Assembly: GCA_009741485.1 (NCBI GenBank)
Contig: CM019237.1
Coordinates: 50,468,050 to 50,532,049 of the forward strand
Direction of reading: 5' to 3'
Length of the DNA: 64,000 nt
Source of the DNA: Malurus cyaneus samueli
Taxonomy: Eukaryota; Chordata; Aves; Passeriformes; Maluridae
The position numbers and the translations under genes are program-made. The first letter of the stretch is position 1; each line of letters opens with the position of its first letter. Positions 50,099 to 61,393 of this stretch are shown here, piece after piece. The notes below the pieces were generated by a model. The model saw nothing but the letters and a program-made list of their open reading frames with translations. It did no database searches and was not told where the DNA came from.

Positions 50099-50105
50099 AT
50101 AAAAG
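50099..50105 (+). promoter_or_regulatory. TATA-like box upstream of the small secreted ORF
   Basis: ATAAAAG on the plus strand in the context ggcATAAAAGc. Transcription would be expected to start about 25-30 bases downstream, near 50128-50134. That leaves a 5' UTR of about 35-40 bases before the ATG at 50167. The spacing fits a compact TATA promoter, but such boxes also occur by chance. Confidence 0.4.
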
Positions 50106-50166
50106 CAAGATGCAGACTTTGACAGAAGCATACAGAGAGCTATGGAACTAAAGCTGAAAGTCAAAC

Positions 50167-50319
50167 ATGAAAATCATCATCTTGCTGTTTCTCATTTCTT
50201 TCATTATTGCCCTAAGCCACAGTTATGATGCTGTCTCCATCAGGGATCTGTCAGCAAAGAGGCACTCAAACTTCATCCAGCCCTACCTGCCACTTACCCC
50301 TTCCTTTTGTTGGGATTAG
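50167..50319 (+). CDS. Candidate small secreted peptide, 50 aa, family unknown
   Basis: This short ORF runs from an ATG in the context caaacATGa to TAG at 50317-50319. Residues 1-19 (MKIIILLFLISFIIALSHS) form a textbook signal peptide: Lys after Met, a 13-15 residue hydrophobic core, and small residues at likely cleavage points after Ser17 or Ser19. The mature part begins YDAVSIRDLSA, then has a Lys-Arg pair at 31-32. An 18-residue tail follows, opening HSNFIQPYLP and ending SFCWD with one Cys. The dibasic site would allow release of the tail as a peptide (inference). A TATA-like box lies 68 bp upstream. A splice donor-like TCAGG|gtgagg follows the stop at 50346/50347, so this may be a first exon. 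It lies antisense within PARVB intron 1. I recognise no family. Chance or pseudogene origin remains possible. Confidence 0.4.
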   Translation: MKIIILLFLISFIIALSHSYDAVSIRDLSAKRHSNFIQPYLPLTPSFCWD

Positions 50320-50375
50320 TGGCTCCAGAAGCCACATTATGTCAGGGTGAGGAAACTGCAAACTAGCCAGATGGG

Positions 50376-50600
50376 AAAAAAAAAAAAAGTTCACTGAATA
50401 GACACACAAAAATTCATCTGGGCAAAATTAATTTAAAAAGCCAACCAAAAAAACCCAAACAAAACAAAACAAAAAAATCCCCAACAAAAACCAAACAAAA
50501 AAAAAAATAATAATTTTTTTTTTTTTTTTTATTTAAAAATAAAAAAAATAACAAAAACAAGCAAACAAAAAAAATCCCACCAGAAACAAACAAAAACCCT
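50376..50600 (+). repeat. A-rich low-complexity tract with an A/T hairpin
   Basis: A 13-A run at about 50378-50390 is followed by irregular CAAAA/AAACC units. A poly(A)-poly(T) switch near 50500-50532 could fold back on itself, and further AAAC units follow. It begins about 60 bases after the small secreted ORF. It could be simple low complexity or decayed A-tails of an insertion. Confidence 0.7.
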
Positions 50601-53600
50601 TCATCCCAACCTGCAGAAATAAGCGTGTAGACAAGAATGGTGTTTTAAAGTATTTGTAAAGTTACACTTCACCAGGTAACAGATGGACACCCAATAATAT
50701 ACAGAGCAGATATGCTGACCTGCTCACCCAGCCAGCTCTGCTTCAGCCTCCCTGCACCGCCCTTACCGTGGCAATCCCACAGCTTTGACAATGGCACACG
50801 TATTTGATCACCTTTCCTCGTGCCTGAGAGGTGTAAGTACAGTTTTAAGCAGCAAACAGCAAAGTTCTGTCATTTTGTTCTCCCTGCCTGAAATGGAGCA
50901 ATACTCCTCTCTAAAGCATCTACCCCTTATCCAGCTCTCCCAAACACAAACATAACACACACACCACAGCTGCAGAGCTTGCTTTGTCCTCCACAGATTG
51001 CTTCAATCCCAAAGTTTTTTGACTGTGAAAAGCCAGGCAAGAACTGAAGCGAGAGAGAATCCCAGAAGCAGCAAGGGAAAGCTACACTCCTCCCTCTGCA
51101 CACAAGTTCTACTTGAAAATATGGGAAACATAGTTTTTCAGCCTTCCCCAGGTACAATTCCCTCCCAACACACCAAAGGGTCATTTCCTCCCACAGAGTA
51201 ATGGTGGAGGGTTATGTTCTCCCAACGATACTGCATGAGCACCAGAACAACTTCCAGCTGAAAGGGGAATATGGACTCAAAACTGGTGTATGAGAACAGA
51301 GAGAGAGAGACAAAATCTGGTAAGAAAAGGAAAGGACTGAAGGAGACTTGTGGTTTGTATCCAGTCCCAGTAGAAAACCTTCAAAGCATTTTAAATTTAT
51401 TGCGACCTCTTCTCCATGAAATACTGTTTTCTGCTGTAGTCCTTGGTGCTCTCTTAGGCTTGGGTGTACTCCTGCAAGCAGAGCTGAGGGGCACAAGCAG
51501 GTAAGGAGCAGCACCTCCATGTCCAGGAACTCAGGCCAAGGTCCCAAACGAAGCAAGCTGATTTCCACAAGATGCCAAACACCAACAAGATTCCTTCAGC
51601 CAGAAGCAACTTTAGAAACCAGCATTAACTGACTGCTTAATGTATCCATATCCAGTAAAACACAGAGAGAGACAGCAGAAGCTGTCAGAAGCAGAGCTAA
51701 CAGCACAGCTCTGGAATAGAGACACCCAATCCATTCATTCAGCTCCCGTCTCCTGCACCATGAAGAAATCCGGGAGAAAACAGCACTGCAGTTTAGTGCC
51801 TCCTCTTCACAAGCAATATCTCTGATTCCACATACACATCTAACCCCATAAAGTTCATCCAGCAGAACACTCAGCTTCAAGAAAGTCACTACTGCAGCTC
51901 AGGCTAGCACATTTTACAAGTGACCAGCTTTCCATTCCTCCACCAACTTCTTTCCACCTCCTCCACATGGTTTGACACTTCATTTGTAAGTAGGTATGAG
52001 AATGAACCCCCTAAGTTATCCGCCCAAGCCAGTTTTACATGCTTCCTGCTCTCCCCATATCCTTCGCACAAAGGCATGAAAAGGTAACCATCACCAGCAA
52101 AAATAATCTACTGTACAAATATGAGAACATTTTATGCTGCTTGTTCTTCTGAGCATGTCAAGAGAAGTACAGATTAAGACTCACTTCTGAAGGCACTGAT
52201 GGCAGGGAGCAGTAACAAAAAGGCACCGTCTTCCACAGCTGACAGACACTGCTTGACAGACAGACTCAGGGCAGTGGAAAGGAGGCTGCTTCAAAATAAG
52301 CAACTATCTCGCTTGTGCAACATGATTCTACAGGAAGAATAAGCCAAGATAAATGGTTCTGCAGACCACAATTAGTGCACATGCCTAATTGAAGGAGTTG
52401 CCCAAATGTCACCCAAAAAGACAAGAAAAACCCTGAAAAACACACAGAGCAACTACATTTGCAACACACACGGAGAGTTTGCTAATAAATACCCTTTTTC
52501 TATTCAAACAAGCACAGGAGCGGTGGGGGGATAGGCCCTGCTCCAAACTAGATGCTTTAACCCAAACACTCAACACACAGTTTTCAATGTACCATATACC
52601 AAAGGCTGCTCATGCCCAGCTCTACCTTTCCCATGCCCCACCTGCACTCAGGGCAATAAAGCAGTGTATTAAAACTCAGATAAAAGATCTATGTAAGTAG
52701 ATGCTGCAAAATACAAGGGGATTTTCTCAATGGTCTCCAGACACGTCACATGGGAGAAATTATTTTACTTGATGCTTTGAGCCTGTCAAGACAAGCACTT
52801 CAGACCTCATAGTAAAAGTCTGAAACTCAGAGTCGGATAAAAGCCAGTCCATGAAGGGAAGGTAGAGTGAACACAGTGGCTGCCATGAAAGCATTTAGAC
52901 TTTTAACTCTGCCAGATTTATGCACGAAATAGACCCTGGCATTTCCTAATGGAGCTGCTGAAGACTACATTGAAAGAGTGGAGCCCTTCAAGTGACATTT
53001 CAGTCCAGTCTCCCAAGCACAGCCCCCAAGGAATATCAAAAAGCAATCATGAAACCATGGCCAACCAAAGAATCAAACCAAAACAAGTTCAAAGCATAAG
53101 AAAACATCACATTTCATGAAGTACCAAAAAGACCTGCAGCTGTTTTCATTCACTGACTGAGTCAGCACACCCAAGTCGTACAGGAGTTGTGGTTCTAGCT
53201 TTCTGTGGTCTCTTGTGAGCTAGAAAAGGTGGTGTCTTGGAGGTTCTAGACATCTTAAAGACTTTGAAGCTTGGTTACAGGGCATCCTAAACCAGCTTTC
53301 TACTATACAGCCTCTCCAACTCACCCTCATGAAAGAAGCAGCCAGAGCAGCAGCCCAGTGGAATCCCCACTTTTCTCCTTACTAATAAATTACACAGACA
53401 AAGAAGACAGAAAAAAAAATATTGCACTCTTACTAGTATCTCATTGCAAAACTGCTAAAATATCTGTGATGAGATGCAGTTCCACTGCACAATGTTGCAT
53501 TCACATGCTCATAAATCATTCATCCACAGACTTAATTCCTTCCATGTTTAAATGTCACACAGTCCAGGGGCAGCCAGGAGGATCTTTTCCCCACTTTTCT

Positions 53601-54589
53601 TGCATCTGTTCTCGATGTCAGTGATTACAATGAATATGAAATCTTTCACATTCCCAAAACAGAATCATCCAGCCAGCTATACTGCAACATGCTAAACTAC
53701 CCGACCTACCTGAAACAACAATGCCCATCTCCTGAGCATTCAGTACAAATGTGAAACTCCCCAGCTCAGACAGCTTCAAAATGTATTTGTAGTCTTAGAG
53801 AGAAACCACTTACTGATTACTGGATCAACAGCAAATGAAGGAGTCCAGTGAGGATTCCTTTCACCAAGATTCTGGGTAGTACAGCACCGATGCCTAATGC
53901 CATTTATAGGAAGAAATCACTCTCTGAAAGTTAGAATTTCTTCTACCAGACAGAAACATGGAAACAAATGTATCACTTTCTCCCTCAACTGTACAGCAGA
54001 AAGCAGACACCAAGGCCAGTCCTTCTTATTTTCCCATTATCACCTGTCACTTTCCCTGACAAGGGATCCTCAAAAAACTCAGAAACTGAGAGAAGAGAAT
54101 CAGGGGAAAATTCCTTGGAAGGACATAAAAAATTCATGCTGAAGCTGGACTATTGCTGCATTAGGCAAGGTCAGTCATAGCTGCTTCTTCCCTTGCACAT
54201 GCAAAAACAAACACTAACCATTCTGTGTGGCAGACACCATAAGATCTACCCTACAGGCAGCATACCTGGTCTGCTCCTGGCACAGCAAGGACCATTTGCA
54301 GCATGACATCCTGGATGCAATTAAAATCCAGTTTCCCAATGACAGGGCTCCATTACACATGCTTATTTAATTGCCTAATTAATTACCTATCCTTCCAGTT
54401 GCAGAGAACGATGAGGGAATTAACAGGAAGAGCCAGCAGATCAATACCTGGCTCCAAGTCTGGTTAGGGTCTGGAATTTTTTATTTTTTTGATCATGGGT
54501 CAGTTTACCTAAGACGAAGCCTGCTGGGAACAGATTAAGTACATTTGTCTCAAAGGGACAAAAGGATCCTTGCACTGGAGTTAGCAGGA
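50601..54589 (-). other. PARVB intron 1, middle part
   Basis: 4 kb of unique sequence. Short (GA)n at about 51298-51312. No gene or transposon recognised. Confidence 0.65.
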
Positions 54590-56617
54590 CTCAGAGAGAG
54601 AGGGATGGAATTGGGCTCACTGAAGATGAGCCTGGGGACAGCTCAGCAATGTCTGAGGACAGTAATGCCAGTGAGAGCCTCTGATCTGCCATCCCAGCAG
54701 AGGTAAGGGATGGACAGCAAAGACACAACACCTGCTGATGTGTTAGAAACCACAGAAGCACCTGAGAATGGCCATGGAGGAACTGGGGCATCTTCCCCCA
54801 AAAAGGGATCAACAGCCCCACTGAAGTGCAGCTACCCCGACGCACACAGTGTGGGCAGCAAACTGCAGCACTGGAAGGCTGTACAGCAGGAAAACTGTGA
54901 GAGCTGTCCACATGGAAACATGGTGGGATGACACTCCTGGAGGCTGCAAACTCTTCCAAAGGGACAGGCAAGGAAGGAGAGGTGGTGGGGCAGCCCTGCA
55001 TGTGAGGGAGGGTGTTGATGGTGCAGACCTTAACAATGATGACAACAGGCTTGAGTGATCACGGGTGAAAACCAGGCCAGCACGGCAGAGATCCTGCTGG
55101 AATCTGCTGGAGACCATTCAGCCAGGAAAGAGGCACATGAGATATTCTGCACACCTCTGGGAGAACTCTCACCATCACTGGGGGTCTGCTCATGATCAGA
55201 TGAATGCAGCACAGCAGACAAGAGGCAGTCCTGGAGTGTGTGGCAGGGAACTGCCCGGCACAGCTGACCAGCCAGGCAGCCAGGGAAGAGACCCAGCTGC
55301 ACTTGAGGGAGATTTGGTGGTCAGAGACTCTCTTGGGCACACTGAGGATGAAATGATGGGGTTTTGACTCTTGAAGAAGTACAGGGAGAGGGTCAGCAGA
55401 CCCATTCCAGAGGGCAGACTGGCCTGCTCAGGTGACTGGTTGATAGAGTCCCTTAGAAGGCAGCTCTCAAAGGCAACAGGGTCCAGGAAGGATGGGTATT
55501 CTTCAGGAGGGAAACCTTCACGGCACCGCACCAGGCCATATCCATGTGCCAAAAGACAAGCTGGCAGGGAAAACAAGCCTGGCTCATTTTCCTGACTTCC
55601 AGAGCTTTGGCTGGAAGTCAGGAAAAAAAAAGAGTTTATCACCTTTGAAGAAGGGCAGGCAACTCAGGAAGACTACAAGGATGTCATGAGGTTATGCAGG
55701 GAGATTGGGCCAGAGCCCAACTAGAGCCTAATCTGGTTACTGCCATAAAGGATAATAAAAACATGTTTCTGTAAATGCATCTGCAGCAAAAGGAGCACTA
55801 AGGAAAATCTCTGCCTTTTATTGGATGCAATGGGGACACATAATGAAAAAGGCTGAGGAAAAGGCTGATGTACTCAGTGCCTTCCCTGTGTCAGCCTCTA
55901 ACAATCAGAATGGCTGTTCTCATTGTACCCAGCCCCTGAGCTGTAGGACAAGGACAGGGGGCAAAATGGAGCCCCATAATCCATTGGGGGAAATGGTCAG
56001 TGACTGCTACACCTGAGACACAACAGTATCTGTGGGGCTGGATGGCATCCAAGGGGCTGAGTGAGCTGGTGGGATCACCCTCTGAGCAACTTTCCATCAT
56101 TTACACAGACCTGGCTAAATGGGGAGACCCCAGCTGGCTGGAGTTGGCAAATCTGGAAAGCTGGGAAAGGCCCTGGGGGGCTGGGGACAGTGGCTGGACT
56201 GAGCCCAGCTGTGCCCAGGGGGGCAAGAGGCCAATGGCACCAGGAGGGGCTGAGGGAGCTGGGGGGGCTCAGCCTGGAGAAAAGGAGGCTCAGGGGGGAC
56301 CTTCTGGTTCTGCACAACTCCCTGACAGGAGGAAGGGCCAGTTGGGGGTCAGGCTCTGCTCCCAGGGAACAAATGATAAAACAAAAAGCAAATAGCCTCA
56401 GGTTGCTCCAGAACAGGTTCAGGTTGGAAATGAGAAAAAACATCTTCATTGAAAGGGCTGCCAAGTACTGGAACAGGCTCCCCAGGGCAGTGTTTGGGTC
56501 ATCATTTCTGTATATACGGCACCTGGGGACATGATTTAGGGATGGACTTGGCAGTGCTGGGGGAACAACTGCACTCAATGATCTTTTGCAACTTCAACAA
56601 CTCTAGGATTCCAAGTA
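54590..56617 (+). mobile_element. CR1 retrotransposon: endonuclease and early RT region joined to the 3' end, RT core deleted
   Basis: From about 54600 to 56150 the sequence follows CR1 ORF2. Diagnostic stretches include ggacaggcaaggaaggagag, ccaaaagacaagctggcag, gactacaaggatgtcatgag and ggttactgccataaag. From about 56205 it jumps to the 3' end (gctgtgcccagg, ggccaatggcacc, gctcagcctggagaaaagga, cacaactccctgacagg) and finishes at aacaactctaggattcc. More than 1 kb holding most of the RT domain is missing between. A second, smaller deletion lies near 56240. Frames are broken by stops and indels, so it is dead. Several open frames of 100-170 codons here are remnants or shadows of this element. 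The left end is approximate. Confidence 0.88.
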
Positions 56618-59600
56618 GAACATCAGGATTCTTGCCAGACCAAATTCTATAGCATCACCATGCCTGATTTTCCAATGGAACTGATTCACTGTAACAATAC
56701 TGTGAGCCATATACAGGGAAGAAGGCACACGGAAATCCCGAGGTACAATTTTGTAACCCTGTTCCTGTGGGAGACTGTTAAGTGGAAAGTGTAAGCTGGT
56801 ACTTCCTCCTACCATTTTTGAAGGAAATCTTGTCAGTCTGGCAAAGCCTCCGGATCCATCTACTGGACTAGGCAAGCCAGAGAGTAAACAACACTATTTT
56901 AAAAATTTAAAAATTACAGAAGTGCCTGCATCTGTCTAATAGCACAAATGCATGCATCTGCCAAACAGACCTAGTGGAAAGACACTTTCTGAGGATTACA
57001 CATTTTTCTATTTAAAGAATCTAAAAAAGACACCATGCCTCCATACAGACATCTCCTCATCCAGTTCTCAGTCTCCTTCCTTACTCCAAATAAACTGTGT
57101 ATGTAACCATCCCACAGCTAATTAAAAATTAGCAGTAATGCCATACAGCAGCTATAATGGAAAATACACTATTTCTTTTTTTCGGTGGATTTCATTATGA
57201 TTCAACCACACAATAAAAGTACTAAAGAAGGAACTGGGATTCCAGGAGCCAGAACAGTTTGCTTCTTTTGTAACTGAAATGCAGCACACATTGAAAAGAG
57301 TTTTATAAAAGTCTACATCTGATCACCAGACAGGTTTTGCGGATTACAAGGAAACCTTTTCTGACCTGGAGAAACTATCAGCAAGAGGCAAAGCTGTACT
57401 CCCAATTTGTTCACCACCAGCAAAGCCAAAACCAGAATTCCATGCCATGGCCTTCCCTCTCAGCCTAAGGCCTCTAGAGAGGGATCTGCAGAGAGTGCAT
57501 GGAAACAAATCAGCGTACAGGATTTACAATTAGGAGCCCCATTGTTCCTCCAGGAGGAAGTGACGGTGATTTAAGAGCCCAGATAATACAAACCTCACTG
57601 CTCCCAGTACGTGCTGCCAGGTGTGCATGTTCTCTCCACATCTGGCTTTCAGAGCAAGACTCAACCGGATTCAAATTACAAAAGGCTGACACCACGTGTT
57701 TTCCATCACACTTTTCCAGCCATACCAGACACACACAACAGAAGTCACAAATTTCAGGTTGCAGCATTCTAGTTGGCCATCAGAAGAGCACAAATTAGAT
57801 AATGTGTACCTGAGCACAAGATGCTTCACCCTGGAGAGATCACTTGGCCACTGACCTGTTACCTGCACAACTCAGAGATTTCTGTTCCCACTTCCCCTCT
57901 GTGCTGTGCCTGCAAACAAAGGCAAACAGGGTTTGCTCACACATAACTCCTGGTTTAGAATCTCAAACCAATGATGTTACAGGTGAGGCAGAAAACTTCT
58001 CCTTATGATATATGTTGGTGTCACTGTGTGGTCACATGTCCCCTTCGAGACATCACATCCCAGGGACTCTGACAGAGACAGCCTCAGCAATCTTGCAGGC
58101 TCAGATTTCTAGTGATGCTCAAGAGACTGGCATGCTTGACTGGCTCTCTTTGAAAACTGACTGCAATTTGGCATCCAAATCCCACATAGGCAGCTCTGAG
58201 GTAGCAGCTCTGCTGGGCTTTCACAACCACAAACCTGAATCTCCTCAGCTGTGACCATGACACTTGTGTGCACAAGGTACACACAGATGAGTTCCTTCCA
58301 GCTGAACAGCAAAGCTGTAGCTGCTGAAACACCAGTTCCTGCAACCAGCAGACTCTGCCTTGCCCTGGGTTTGCCTCAGACCACATTAGTCTGGTTCCCT
58401 CAGCAGCAAGTTGTTCTGACATGCTTTTGCAATGAAAAAAGCTTGCCAGCTAATCTTCCAAATCTCCTAACATCAAAGTACAATCCAAAGGTCAGAGCAG
58501 TGCATTGCAAAACCCCACTGGCTTCATCTGTTTCCAGATCAGCTGGCCTGTAACAGTTCTCAAAGTACATAAAAAGGCATTTAGCACTGTAATGCACAAC
58601 TGTGCTCAACCCTCTGTGCTTCCCGACTGCCAATGTGCAGATCAGTAGGATGTGTGTACATGAACAAAATGATCTAAACATCACAGCTCTTACAGACACA
58701 AGCACATGATCAGCACGATCAATTTATTTATGACAATGCATGGCACAAGGCAGCCTGATGTCCCTGCACAGTCACCATTGAGATCCAGAGTCCCTAATTC
58801 ACACAGGCTTTCCATGCATTGTGGCTTTGCAGCTCCCCCCATCCCCATCCAGTCCATATGCAGCTCTCCATACATCAGTCTCACAGGGCTCACCCACACA
58901 CTCCTGGCAACAGCAAACAGCCAGATGCCCCCTTCTGAAAGTCTCCCTCAAGCTGTTGCAATTAATAAATAATTTAGAAAAAAAATAGAACAGGTATCAT
59001 TGAACAATTGCTTTGAAACAAGGGTAGACTTTAAGCAGAAAAGGATTGTAAATCTGGTTTTGGACAATTGGAAATGTTGATAACCACCTTGCTAAGGTTT
59101 TATGATGAACTTAAAAAGATTCTTACAATGAATCTTATTTTTTTAATTGCAGCTCAGGAAATAAAATTACTGTTAAATGAGTTTTCCTCGAAGGAAGGCA
59201 AGGTATTTCTTTAACGCACTACTGAAGAGCTACGGAGCTATTTTGCATGTCTTGCTGCATCCTGTCTGGAAGAAAACTTTGAGCTTTAACTCCAAACTCT
59301 CTTGCCTCACCAGGAGACAGTGCCTCAAGCTGTACAGCATGAACCACCCTAGCCTAGGGGCAGCTACAGTAGAAAAATGTGGGGGTTATGACACTGTTAA
59401 AAGCACGATTCCTGTGCACGTAAAGTTCATTTCATTTGAGACATTGACACAAACAATATTCCCAGCTTTTGCCAAAACAGAACAGAGTCAGAACCCAAAC
59501 CAGCACTGCTCTACCACTACTGAAACCAGCCTTGGTCAGGCCTGAGCCCTACAGGAGAAACAGCCATTAGGCTACACAGGTTCCAACTGGAAATTTAGAT

Positions 59601-61172
59601 CTGTTTAAATTAGTGGTAGAAAGGATAATAAATTGAACTTGAAATATGAATCTGCATATGTTTGCACAGACTTTCTATATATACACACATATCTGGAACA
59701 GTATGTAGCTTCAGTATAACTATATGCAAATTCCTTTCTTAAAGAGCAAGTAATTCCATTTAACCAGCACTCATCTCATCTTCTACTGGGGTATTGCTGA
59801 AGCACACCACAATGCACAGATACTCTTCTCCGGCCAAGTATCCTCTCACTCTGTAGCAAAAGTACTTTTATGAACCAGGACCATAGAATCAGACCCTACA
59901 TATTTTGTATTTGTCTCTCCATCTGCCTACAATTCCACTGCCACATCCTATGAGTGTGGAAAGCAAATTAAGAAGGGGGTGAGTCCTGCCATTAGAAGGA
60001 GGAGACCTACAAATATACTGAAAGAAAGAAGCAACCAGCTGAAGCTAATCTCAGGCTGCACATTAAGGATCTGCAAGAGACAGATTTGTCACGAACTCTC
60101 CTCCAATTTGATTCTGCTGCTGAGCTTATTTCCCATGTTCTTCCCTCCAGAAAGCCAAAGTGAATCAGTCAGTAAAAGCAGTCCCAATTGAACAATTTTG
60201 AGATGGGTTTTAGCATGTGTAGAGCTCAGGGAACAGAGTATGAGTACCTCTGCCTAAGGACAAAGACAACTCAAGAGATAACGTGGATTCTTTCCCCGGC
60301 TTTGTCATGGCCTTGCCAGATAACCTTACACAAACCATCTCTTCACCATCCACCTACAGGAGGTCTCAGGAAGCGAGACCTACCATCCTTTTCTGAGAGA
60401 AGAACCTTGCCATTTAGTGAGATGCACATGTACCAAGCCATCTCCCAGCCTGGTGTGCCTGCAGGCAACTGCAACAGGGAACTTTGTGCAGCCACCACAC
60501 CTCACTGTAACACCAAGACACAGATCCCAAGAAGGGCAGTTTAGCCTCCCTTGATGTGCACAAAACTTTCCCATTGTTCAGCTCCTATTGCAATAATCCT
60601 GCCTTCTGCAGCATCGCTCTCTCTCTCTCCTTTGTTCCCCTCTCCTACTGATTTCATCAGGCACAAATAAATGGCATTTTTCTGGAGCAGTTTTCTCCCC
60701 CCATGCCCACCCTCAGTCCTGTCACTGGCACGCAACGTTAAGCAACAGAGTCTGGTTTATTTACTCACTGACTCTTTCATATAGGCTATACACAGACACA
60801 ATAGTAGAAATCTCATTTAGCCAAACACCTGCTGCCCAGGTCTTTCATACAGTGTGTTAGAAGGAAAAGGAAACAAAGCTTTGCAAGCAGCCTGGCAGTG
60901 AAGCTCACAGCAAACCCTCTCCTTTACGTCAGTACAATATCGTCACTCTGACAGACAGGAGAGTGCAGATTTTTTCAATTTCCTTTTGCAGATGAAGGTG
61001 AAATACAGCACTATCTGAAACAGTATTATTTACAAAGTCTGAAAAGAAGCTAAGGAATCATCTGGCTTAAAAACTGCATCCTCTCTGGGCCCTGCCAGCA
61101 CCCCAATAGTTTTCTAGGGTATTCCAAGAGGATTTTTGAGCTTCTTAACAGGTGGCACAACTTGAAAGACCA
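56618..61172 (-). other. PARVB intron 1, distal part
   Basis: 4.6 kb with no recognised transposon. It contains a plus-strand acceptor-like ttttttaattgcag at 59139-59152 followed by a 122-codon open frame (59177-59545) and an AATAAA at 59627-59632. Otherwise unique. Confidence 0.6.
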
Positions 61173-61393
61173 CAATCACAGAATCATGGAACAGTCTGGG
61201 TTAGAAGAGACCTTAAAGCCCATGTCATTCCATCCCCCTGCCATGGGCAGGGACACCTTCCACTATCCCAGGTTGCTCAGAGCCCCATCCAACCTGGCCT
61301 GGAACACTTCCAGAGATGGGGCAGCCACAGCTTCTCTGGGCAACCTGTGCCAGGGCCTCACCACCCTCACAGGGAACAATTTGTACTTAATGT
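61173..61393 (-). mobile_element. CR1 retrotransposon 3' end
   Basis: The plus strand reads aatcacagaatcatgg, then cctgccatgggcagggacac, aacctggcctggaacacttc and gggcaacctgtgccaggg. This is the reverse complement of a CR1 3' end, so the element runs on the minus strand, sense to PARVB. It is about 220 bp, severely 5'-truncated, and belongs to a different CR1 subfamily from the copies at 17.7 and 54.6 kb. Confidence 0.88.

Noticed and set aside
54591..56578. Several open frames of 100-167 codons on both strands
   Set aside because: They lie inside the decayed CR1 element and are remnants or shadows of it.
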